Source: Deltaproteobacteria bacterium
GTDB lineage: Bacteria; Desulfobacterota; UBA8473
Direction of reading: 5' to 3'
DNA length: 5,893 nt
Assembly (NCBI GenBank): GCA_030643245.1
Contig: DAOWME010000191.1
Span: forward strand, 1-5,893
Each line of letters starts with the position of its first letter. Position 1 is the stretch's first letter. Positions 1-5,883 of the stretch are shown here, piece after piece. The position numbers and the translations under genes were made by a program. The notes under the pieces were generated by a model. That model was not told the origin of the DNA and ran no database searches. It was given only the letters and a program-made list of their open reading frames with translations.

Positions 1-10
1 CTAACCTAAA
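1..10 (+). repeat. Terminal direct repeat, left copy
   Basis: CTAACCTAAA, identical and in the same orientation to the last ten bases of the window (5884-5893). It could be a target-site duplication, an end overlap of a circular or tandem molecule, or a result of how the window was cut. Confidence 0.5.
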
Positions 11-27
11 TCTGAGCGCCAACTTGA

Positions 28-50
28 GGAAGTTATTTCGGCCCCGTCCC
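28..50 (+). repeat. REP-like repeat arm, left copy
   Basis: A 23-nt sequence beginning GGAAGTTATTTCG and ending CCCCGTCCC. It matches the reverse complement of 5754-5776 at 22 of 23 positions (G here at 41 against T). I recall this motif as a dispersed repeat in deltaproteobacterial genomes, often near single-strand (Y1/REP-type) transposases; this is from memory. No transposase gene is in the window. Confidence 0.6.
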
Positions 51-92
51 TTAATGAAAGACTCCATTTATGGACAGACACAGACCAAAAAA

Positions 93-121
93 ACAATACG
101 CCAAGGGTACCCCTATGTCAA
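93..121 (-). promoter_or_regulatory. Possible promoter pointing out of the left edge
   Basis: On the minus strand TTGACA (121-116), a 17-nt spacer containing the palindrome GGGTACCC, and TATTGT (98-93; 4 of 6 to consensus). Transcription would run through the left REP arm and leave the window, so any gene it serves is not visible. Pattern only. Confidence 0.25.
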
Positions 122-537
122 TAGAAAAATATCTTCCTCAGGCGGTAAGTTTGCACCATATCACTGTGTCTTCGATTCAACGCCAAAGGAGGGCAAAGGT
201 TGTCCTTCAGCGACAATCTTTATTCGATGGTCTAGCCACCCCCCCCTGCAAAGGGGAACCAAATCCTTACCTCTACTTGGACCACATACGCAACCTCTCT
301 AAAGTAAACATTCGCGGATTGATCTTTGGGTTGTCAAACTCTGCAGAAAATTGATGGCCAAAGATAGGTCCACCGTGGTGGTAGACACTTGCATGTTTAA
401 CCTTCTCATTATATATTATGTGAAAAAAGCCACGACTAAAGGCGCAACTGCAATTAAAAACCTGATTCGACTTATTTGTCTTCTCCTTTCTCGCAAGAAT
501 TCCATAACTATCAGATCAACCTCGATCTTCCACAAAA

Positions 538-3036
538 TCAACCCAATCCCTGAACGGTCCTCTGGATAATATTGTCCTGGGTCTTGCGGCTGATATCCAC
601 AAAATGCGCGCTGTAACCGGCCACCCGGACGATCACCTCCTGATACTTCTCAGGGTCCTTCTGTGCGGCCTTCAAAGTGTTATCATCGACCATGTTGAAC
701 TGAACGTGGTCAAGACCCAGGTCTGCCCAGGTCTTCATGTAGGCCTTCCATAACTGATAGCCCTTTTCTCCGGACAGCTGGCTCGGGGAAAGCCTCTGAT
801 TCAACAGGAAGGCCCTTCCGTCACTTACGTGGTCGATTTTTGCGCACGACTTGAGAACAGCCGTGGGCCCCTTTTTGTCGAGGCCGGGTCCCGGAGATAT
901 ACCGCCGTCGTAAAGGGCATCCCCCAGCCTCCGGCCGCTGGGCAAAGCGCCGACAACATTGGCATAATGGATATTGCCCGATACGTTTTCAGGGAGAAGC
1001 GGCCAGTTGTTCCCCGAGGTACACTGAATCTCTTTTGAGTAACGGGCCACCTCTCGAAGGCAACGTACCATCATCGCATCCACGTAATCGTCATCATTGC
1101 CCCACTTGGGCGAGTTTCTAACGAAGTCGAGCCTCATCTCTTCGTACCCTTCCCAATTGGCACTGAGGGCCTCTATTAACTGCTTCATGGAATATTTTTT
1201 CTCTTCAAAAACAAGCTTCTTCACCGCTGTCAGGCTGTCTGCATTCTCCACCCACGTGAAGCCTGTCACCCAGGCATTGCCGCGTTCCCCGTTGTTTATA
1301 TCGCAGGCATCTGTTCCGGTCTCCACAGCGCGTTCGTAAATGGCGGACAGCATCGGCCTTGAAAAAAACTCCGGGTCTCTAGCCCTCCCCAGATTAACCG
1401 AACGTACAAGGAGTGCAATGATATACTCCATCTGTTTGACCCAGGCCCGGAAAAACTCATCGAAGTCTTTAAATTCACATGGATCGCCGGTCTTCAGTCC
1501 AATTTGCATGTTCACGACCGGGTCATATCCGTTGTGGAGCGCATATTCAACAAACTTGGCGCAATTGGCGGTTGCTGACGCCATCCTGAAAGGCTGACAC
1601 CCGTATTTTGTCGGAGGGCAGGGCGACATGCATGCCTGGTGGACCCACTGTCTCGCCTCCTCGAGGGGATGTCCGTGCCAGTACATGGCATTGGGGATCA
1701 AAACCGAATCGTTCCGCATGGAAGGATAGCCGAGACCCTGTCTAATACACTCAAAACATTCCCGCATGACCTCGTCCCTGACCTGCGGATGGCACCTGAA
1801 ACCGAACGTGGGGTTGGCAACGCGCACTTGCCGTGCAGCCTGCATATAAGCGATTGTCAAAGCATTGCAGGCATCCGATCCGTCCGGGTTGACCCCGCCG
1901 AGAGTCCAGACCCACGTGCCGGTGATCCCCTGTACCCCTTCCCTGCCCCATCGCGGTCCAAAGATGCCGATCTCACACGTACGTATCATGTGTTCACCCA
2001 GAAGATCGATGGCATCTTCCTTTGTCAGTCTCTTATCCTCAGTAACATCCTTGTCGTAATAAGACCCGTGAACATAGTCGGGACGGTGGGGCATCGCCCC
2101 TTCAAAGGTTTCGTATCTCACCAGGATCTGGATGAAATGATCGAACTGGAGAGACTCATGGAGGTTTCTCGGGGGTTGTGCTGGAACACGCTCGCAAACC
2201 TCGGCCATATGCATCAGTTCCTCTTTGCGCTTCGTGTCCGTCTCAAAATTCTCCGCTATGATACGGGCAAGTCTCGCATAACGGCCCGCATAGCTGATAG
2301 CGGCCTCCAGCACGATCTGCATGGCCTCCCACCGGGGGAGCTTTTCGTACAGGGGGAGCAGGTCGGGAGATGGATTCCCCTGGAGTTTCTCCTCCGTCTC
2401 CTCCATCCTACGGTCAATTTCGTCGAGTATGGCATCAAAACCCCGAAAGATATAATTGAAGTCCTTTGTGGAATAACCAAGTCCGGACGAAGGTAGCCCC
2501 CACCCGATAGCGCCGCTCATATATTTCACCGCATCCTCGGGGTCCATCGCTTTGACAAGGTTGTCTACCGCTGTCCGGCCGCCCCAGTAATCATTCAATT
2601 CAGCAAGGATCTTAAGAGAATCCTCTTCGGGGTCAGGGATGATCCCCGGCTCGTTGTATACCTCCTCGTTTATCATGCTCGCCGTCTGCCAGTGCCATAT
2701 CAGTTCATGGGGGGCATGGCCCACGTAACCGACAAGCTGAGCTTGGTCTGTAATAAAGATGGGGGTATTTTCCAGCACATTGGCCAGGGCGCGGGCCTTC
2801 CGGAGCATAATCGGTTCTCCCTCGCCATCCTTCCAGGCCTCTGTGAAAAGCTGGGGAAAGGACAGGTCTATTTTTATGCCGGGGGCATATATTCCCCCGA
2901 GTGCTCCTTTCTTCCACACAGCCTTTCGCAAATAGTCGAGGCGCTGGGAACGGGTCTTCTCCGCCACCCACCACCATTGCTGCTCCTCTTCGAGGTCTTT
3001 CATGTCCTTAGTCTTTTCCGTACCTGTTGTCGCCAT
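538..3036 (-). CDS. assA: Fumarate-adding glycyl radical enzyme, alkylsuccinate synthase-like catalytic subunit
   Basis: This 832-residue enzyme probably adds a hydrocarbon (n-alkane or similar) across fumarate to give a substituted succinate, in the cytoplasm under strict anoxia. Seen: a C-terminal glycyl-radical motif VRVAGYSAHF with the radical Gly at 807; a catalytic-Cys loop ACMSPCP with Cys469; and Arg484 exactly 15 residues later, matching the Cys493/Arg508 spacing of benzylsuccinate synthase, where this Arg binds fumarate. The Cys-Gly distance is 338 (336 in BssA). Pyruvate formate-lyase has a Cys-Cys pair and lacks this pattern. BssA Leu492, which lines the toluene pocket, is Ala468 here; this and the MSPCP loop favour AssA over BssA (from memory). 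The length suits AssA, slightly shorter than BssA (about 860). The N-terminus has a WWW cluster at 21-23. The start is set by AGGAGG (3044-3049), 7 nt upstream. It lies downstream of a mutase pair but has its own likely promoter. No activase or small subunits are present. Alternatives are a PflD-type or arylsuccinate synthase; the exact substrate is uncertain. Confidence 0.82.
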   Translation of the reverse strand: MATTGTEKTKDMKDLEEEQQWWWVAEKTRSQRLDYLRKAVWKKGALGGIYAPGIKIDLSFPQLFTEAWKDGEGEPIMLRKARALANVLENTPIFITDQAQLVGYVGHAPHELIWHWQTASMINEEVYNEPGIIPDPEEDSLKILAELNDYWGGRTAVDNLVKAMDPEDAVKYMSGAIGWGLPSSGLGYSTKDFNYIFRGFDAILDEIDRRMEETEEKLQGNPSPDLLPLYEKLPRWEAMQIVLEAAISYAGRYARLARIIAENFETDTKRKEELMHMAEVCERVPAQPPRNLHESLQFDHFIQILVRYETFEGAMPHRPDYVHGSYYDKDVTEDKRLTKEDAIDLLGEHMIRTCEIGIFGPRWGREGVQGITGTWVWTLGGVNPDGSDACNALTIAYMQAARQVRVANPTFGFRCHPQVRDEVMRECFECIRQGLGYPSMRNDSVLIPNAMYWHGHPLEEARQWVHQACMSPCPPTKYGCQPFRMASATANCAKFVEYALHNGYDPVVNMQIGLKTGDPCEFKDFDEFFRAWVKQMEYIIALLVRSVNLGRARDPEFFSRPMLSAIYERAVETGTDACDINNGERGNAWVTGFTWVENADSLTAVKKLVFEEKKYSMKQLIEALSANWEGYEEMRLDFVRNSPKWGNDDDYVDAMMVRCLREVARYSKEIQCTSGNNWPLLPENVSGNIHYANVVGALPSGRRLGDALYDGGISPGPGLDKKGPTAVLKSCAKIDHVSDGRAFLLNQRLSPSQLSGEKGYQLWKAYMKTWADLGLDHVQFNMVDDNTLKAAQKDPEKYQEVIVRVAGYSAHFVDISRKTQDNIIQRTVQGLG

Positions 3037-3184
3037 CTTCTCTCCTCCTCTATACTCCAGAAATTTGGAAACTTAAAGCTTGATTGCACGCTTTACGCTT
3101 TGTCTACCAAGCATGTCAACCTTATTTCTCAAGGTCCCGGAAGCATATTTAGACTTTTGGTCAAAATTGGTTCTATGTTCTAAA

Positions 3185-3213
3185 CATATACAAAGTTAAA
3201 AAATATTTGTCAA
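3185..3213 (-). promoter_or_regulatory. Predicted sigma70-type promoter of the glycyl radical enzyme gene
   Basis: On the minus strand a perfect -35 box TTGACA (3213-3208) is followed by a 17-nt AT-rich spacer and TATATG (3190-3185; 4 of 6 to TATAAT). Transcription would start near 3178, giving a leader of about 140 nt before the ATG at 3036. It is the best promoter match in the gap and lies 15 nt from the miniature inverted-repeat element. I saw no sigma54 -24/-12 box. The call rests on pattern only. Confidence 0.5.
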
Positions 3214-3228
3214 TAAAAATTGACGGTC

Positions 3229-3347
3229 TCGTAAAAAGTCATCACTCCCGTGAAAACCGGAGTCCAGGACCTCTGTAACTGATTGAGAAGACTGGATTCC
3301 GGCTTTCGCCGGAATGACAAAAAATGGGGATTTCCGACTTTTTACGA
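3229..3347. repeat. Miniature inverted-repeat element (MITE-like), about 119 bp
   Basis: Perfect 12-bp terminal inverted repeats, TCGTAAAAAGTC at 3229-3240 and GACTTTTTACGA at 3336-3347, enclose a non-coding core. The core contains a perfect 8-bp hairpin, ATTCCGGC / TTTC loop / GCCGGAAT (3296-3315), and an imperfect related hairpin around 3244-3270. The phrase CTGGATTCCGGCTTTCGCCG is one I recall as a widely dispersed repeat in deltaproteobacterial genomes; that is from memory and was not checked here. No transposase is encoded, so any movement would depend on one elsewhere. It sits directly upstream of the predicted promoter of the glycyl radical enzyme gene. Confidence 0.7.
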
Positions 3348-3432
3348 ATTCATCAAAATTAAATGAGTTTCAAAATTTCTGAAGGAAGTGAGGTGAGCAA
3401 AATCGGTATGGTGGCGGGGAGTTGGAAGCGAC

Positions 3433-3449
3433 ATCGGCATTATGCCGAT
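3433..3449. repeat. 17-nt hairpin with 8-bp arms
   Basis: ATCGGCAT and ATGCCGAT flank a single T (3441), which as RNA gives a 6-bp stem with a 5-nt loop. It is 15 nt from the larger palindrome. Together they may form a two-hairpin end to the mutase transcript, but no T-run follows on the minus strand. Function is not known. Confidence 0.4.
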
Positions 3450-3464
3450 CTTTGCTCCGGCGAT

Positions 3465-3498
3465 TGACAGGCGGGGCCGCTAGCGGCCCCGCCTGTCA
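3465..3498. repeat. 34-nt perfect GC-rich palindrome
   Basis: The two 17-nt halves are exact reverse complements, centred between 3481 and 3482 on GCTAGC, with outer ends TGACAGGC and GCCTGTCA. It would form a very stable hairpin in RNA. It lies 66 nt downstream of the small-subunit stop, so it could end or protect the mutase transcript. However, no U-run follows on either strand, so a standard intrinsic terminator is not supported. A protein-binding operator is also possible. Confidence 0.6.
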
Positions 3499-3563
3499 CT
3501 GAATTAACAGACTGGAAAACGTGGTATGGAACAAAAAATATTCTTCTCTTGGAAGGAAGGAAT

Positions 3564-3947
3564 TTACGATAAGGCCTCTTTAACATACTCCACAATGGCA
3601 TTTGGGTCCGAACCCGGCCCAAAAACCTCCTTTACCCGCATCTTTCTAAGCTTTATAACATCTACGGATGGTATGACACCCCCTACTATAACAGGCAAAT
3701 CCATTTTGTTTTCTTCCAACAGTTTCATCAATACTGAAATGATATACACCGAACTGGTTGCCGAACAACTAATACCGATCATACCCACATCTTCTTCCAC
3801 GGCCGTCTTGTATATATCATCTATTTCCCTGAATGGCGCATAAACAACCTCAACACCGGCTTCAACGAGCTTCCTTGAAGTATATTTTATCCCTCGATCA
3901 TGTGCTTCCAAATGTGACCGCGTCATCAGCACTTTTAATTTATTCAT
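3564..3947 (-). CDS. Cobalamin-binding small subunit of a methylmalonyl-CoA-mutase-family enzyme
   Basis: A 127-residue Rossmann-like B12-binding protein, the expected partner of the large mutase subunit encoded 20 nt upstream. Seen: the base-off/His-on signature, with His16 (lower cobalt ligand, His610 in Propionibacterium mutase) inside LEAHDRG and Gly19 following; then GISCS at 58-62 where the family has SxL; then the VGGVIP loop with Gly89-Gly90. The length is normal for a free-standing B12 subunit (about 130-140). Odd features: the motif residue Asp608 is Glu14, Lys604 is Arg10, and the SxL Leu is Ser62. A longer reading from 3986 would overlap the end of the large-subunit gene and has no ribosome site; the ATG at 3947 has a strong one. 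I infer that it holds adenosylcobalamin for a carbon-skeleton rearrangement. The three 60-nt blocks I counted here (3661-3780, 3841-3900) are about 40% GC, lower than blocks counted in the other two genes. Confidence 0.88.
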   Translation of the reverse strand: MNKLKVLMTRSHLEAHDRGIKYTSRKLVEAGVEVVYAPFREIDDIYKTAVEEDVGMIGISCSATSSVYIISVLMKLLEENKMDLPVIVGGVIPSVDVIKLRKMRVKEVFGPGSDPNAIVEYVKEALS

Positions 3948-3952
3948 GAAGA

Positions 3953-3960
3953 TCCTCCTT
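3953..3960 (-). promoter_or_regulatory. Ribosome binding site deciding the small-subunit start
   Basis: On the minus strand this reads AAGGAGGA and ends 5 nt before the ATG at 3947-3945. It supports that start over the in-frame ATG at 3986. It sits in the 20-nt gap after the TAG stop of the large-subunit gene, as expected for two subunits translated from one transcript. Confidence 0.8.
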
Positions 3961-3967
3961 CTCATCA

Positions 3968-5674
3968 CTACTGCGGGTAAACACATCCCAGGACTTCAAA
4001 GAGCGCCCCTGTCACCTCGCCTATTGTGCACTTGGCTTCCATGGCCTCGAGCACCGCAGGCATTAAAATCCCCGTTTGCTCTAGCGTTTCGAACTCTTTT
4101 GCCCGGTCTCTGACTTTCGACAGGACAGACTTGACCAGTGCATTATCCCTGTTTGCTTTCCATTTCTTAATCCTCTCAATAGCTATCTTCTCTATGTTCT
4201 CCTGGTCAAGTGTGAAGGTCGGCACTTCGAACTTCTCTTCCGCTTTAAACTTATTCAAGCCGATGACGGATATTTCCCCTTTATTTACCTTTTCCCTCCA
4301 GTCATAGGCCTCCCGCTCGATCTGTTCCTTGAACCATCCGGTTGTCATACATTTGGTAAATCCGCCTCGCGTCTCTATTTCGTCGATCACTTCCTGGACC
4401 TTTTTCTCCATTTCATTGGTCAAGTATTCCACAAAATAAGATCCTCCCAGGGGATCGCTGACGCGCGTAATCCCTGATTCATGCTGGATTATCTGGTTAA
4501 GTCTTAAAGAAGTGGTAACCGCCTCTTCGGAAGGCAATGTAATGGCTTCGTCATAAGAGGCAGTATGCATCGACTGGACCCCTCCGAAGGCCGCACTGAG
4601 CACTTCCAGGGTCGTGCGTATGATATTATTCAGCGGTTGCTGGGCGGTCAGCGATGAGCCGGCCGTATGCCCGTGGACGCGCAGCATGGCAGACTGTTCC
4701 TTCTTGCAGCCGAATCTTTCCTTCATCACCTTTGCCCACAATTTTCTAAAAGCGCGGAATTTTGCTATTTCCTCAAAGAAGTCTATCCCGATCGCCAGTT
4801 GCGTGCTGAAACGCGGAACAAAATCATCGGGGTTAAGACCCGCTTTTATCCCTGCCTCCGTTAACTCTATGGTCTCCGCAAGCGTAAAGGCAACCTCCTG
4901 CACTGCGGTTATGCCCGTCTCCCTCAAGTTGTACCCGCAAAGGTTGGTATGATTCCACCTTGGCATGTTAAGGGTCGCGTACTTTATTAACTCCATCTGC
5001 AATTTCAACTGGTTCTCCGGCAGAAACCCTCTCACATTAGATGTAATAAAACTGTTCTTTGTTCTGTTCTGGCTCTGTCCCATCAACTGAGTGGGTTCAT
5101 ATCCCCCCTTCTTTCCATAGACTATGTACATTGCCAGAATGGCCAAGTCGTTTATCCCTTTGGTGGTGAGCACGACCCTTGTCCGCTTCAAATCAAAACC
5201 GTCAAACATAATCCCCAGATCTTCCATCTTTGAAACGGTCACACCGGATACCCCCACGGCGCCTTTAACTAAGGGATCGTCGGGATCATAGCCATGGGCG
5301 GTGGCAAGATCGCACTCTACGTTAAAGGGTATCACCCCTCTGTCACCCCCCATTCCCTCCTTAACCAGCTTGTCCATCCTTTCCCGGGTATGATCCGGCA
5401 GGCCATAACCGTGAAGCATCTGGGTCATCCAGGGGGTATATTGGTAGGTAAGGGGATAGAGACCCCTGGTAAACGGAAAGGTACCCGGCATGCCCTGCCC
5501 TCCTTCACTGTCCTCAATGTCTTGCGGACCATAGGCGTACTTCACGGGAATACCTGAGCTGGTCTTAAACTCCTCCAATTTGTAACCCATCTTCTTTTCA
5601 TATATTGCCTTGACCTTTTTCTCCCATTCATTCGTATCACGTTGCGCTTCTTTCAAAGTATCATCCGTAAACAT
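3968..5674 (-). CDS. Methylmalonyl-CoA-mutase-family large subunit with an altered substrate site
   Basis: A 568-residue catalytic subunit of an adenosylcobalamin-dependent acyl-CoA mutase lacking the fused B12 domain, as in archaeal mutases and isobutyryl-CoA mutase. Seen: the N-terminal SGIPVKYAY, PFTRGLYP (67-74) and DLATAHGYD (122-130) blocks; QN at 202-203; SLTAQQPLNNIIRTT (341-355); QSMHTASYDEAITLPSE (367-383); and SGITRVSDPLGGSY (400-413). The TIM-barrel subunit is complete, with AGGAGG (5680-5685) 5 nt before the ATG. Compared with Propionibacterium mutase, Gln197 is kept (Gln202), but Tyr89 is Leu87, Arg207 is Ser212 and His244 is Asn249; spacing from Gln197 to His244 (47 residues) is identical. 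Inference: it rearranges a CoA thioester other than methylmalonyl-CoA. The neighbouring synthase suggests an alkylsuccinyl-CoA, though loss of the carboxylate-binding Arg also allows a substrate without that carboxylate. The family assignment is firm; the reaction is not. Confidence 0.9.
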   Translation of the reverse strand: MFTDDTLKEAQRDTNEWEKKVKAIYEKKMGYKLEEFKTSSGIPVKYAYGPQDIEDSEGGQGMPGTFPFTRGLYPLTYQYTPWMTQMLHGYGLPDHTRERMDKLVKEGMGGDRGVIPFNVECDLATAHGYDPDDPLVKGAVGVSGVTVSKMEDLGIMFDGFDLKRTRVVLTTKGINDLAILAMYIVYGKKGGYEPTQLMGQSQNRTKNSFITSNVRGFLPENQLKLQMELIKYATLNMPRWNHTNLCGYNLRETGITAVQEVAFTLAETIELTEAGIKAGLNPDDFVPRFSTQLAIGIDFFEEIAKFRAFRKLWAKVMKERFGCKKEQSAMLRVHGHTAGSSLTAQQPLNNIIRTTLEVLSAAFGGVQSMHTASYDEAITLPSEEAVTTSLRLNQIIQHESGITRVSDPLGGSYFVEYLTNEMEKKVQEVIDEIETRGGFTKCMTTGWFKEQIEREAYDWREKVNKGEISVIGLNKFKAEEKFEVPTFTLDQENIEKIAIERIKKWKANRDNALVKSVLSKVRDRAKEFETLEQTGILMPAVLEAMEAKCTIGEVTGALFEVLGCVYPQ

Positions 5675-5753
5675 GTGAACCTCCTAAATTGTAAACTTAT
5701 GCAATTAATGGGACATAATTCGGTATCCTTCACATATACGAAAAAGTAGCTTA

Positions 5754-5776
5754 GGGACGGGGACGAAATAACTTCC
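5754..5776 (-). repeat. REP-like repeat arm, right copy
   Basis: The inverted partner of 28-50, with one mismatch over 23 nt. It lies 79 nt upstream of the start codon of the mutase large subunit, so the three-gene block is bracketed by the two arms. It may be transcribed as part of the mutase leader if the promoter lies further right. Confidence 0.6.
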
Positions 5777-5883
5777 CCATTTGTGCATCTCATCTTCAGG
5801 CCATCTTTGCCCGATCTTCAAACACAAAATCCTCAAAATAGATCGACTATTCCTGCGGTTTTGCGTTTTCAGATCGAACAAAT

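Larger units (their letters stand above)
1..537. other. 537-nt left non-coding region downstream of the glycyl radical enzyme gene
   Basis: No recognisable gene. Open frames here (24-302, 70-354, 351-569) give low-complexity, basic peptides resembling no family I know, and the first runs straight through the REP arm. The region holds the left terminal repeat, the left REP arm, a weak outward promoter, an eight-C run (239-246) closely followed by a GGGG run, and a CCACC-GT-GGTGG hairpin (370-381). I found no clear terminator for the glycyl radical enzyme gene; the T6 run on the minus strand at 428-423 has only a 3-bp stem before it. Confidence 0.5.
3037..3563. other. 527-nt intergenic region between the mutase pair and the glycyl radical enzyme gene
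   Basis: No convincing gene is present. From right to left it holds the 34-nt palindrome, the 17-nt hairpin, the MITE-like element, the predicted promoter and the leader of the glycyl radical enzyme gene. A 17-nt imperfect inverted repeat (15 of 17 matches) pairs 3057-3073 with 3366-3382 and brackets the element. A tandem ACGCTTT pair lies in the leader near 3088-3101. The gap length and internal promoter suggest that the synthase gene is transcribed separately from the mutase genes. Confidence 0.6.

Noticed and set aside
423..460. Possible intrinsic terminator of the synthase gene (T6 run on the minus strand)
   Set aside because: The sequence before the T-run can form only about 3 bp of stem, too weak to call.
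24..569. Three short plus-strand open frames in the left non-coding region
   Set aside because: The peptides are unrelated to any family I know, one runs through a REP arm, and the last overlaps the end of the synthase gene. I see no ribosome site ahead of them.
1639..2496. A 285-codon plus-strand open frame
   Set aside because: It lies wholly antisense to the well-supported glycyl radical enzyme gene, has no recognisable domain, and is a by-product of that gene's codon pattern. The other open frames overlapping the three genes are rejected for the same reason.
2692..3183. A 163-codon plus-strand open frame crossing the start of the synthase gene
   Set aside because: Mostly antisense to the N-terminus of the synthase and its leader; no domain and no ribosome site.
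3393..3467. A GTG-started 24-residue plus-strand peptide (VSKIGMVAGSWKRHR...) after a purine-rich stretch
   Set aside because: Very short, no match I recognise, and its stop falls in the 34-nt palindrome. It could be a gene relic but cannot be supported.
3465..3498. Calling the 34-nt palindrome an intrinsic terminator
   Set aside because: No T-run follows it in either direction.
3948..3986. A 13-residue N-terminal extension of the B12 subunit
   Set aside because: It would overlap the large-subunit gene and lacks a ribosome site, whereas AAGGAGGA stands just before the ATG at 3947. Homology also begins there.
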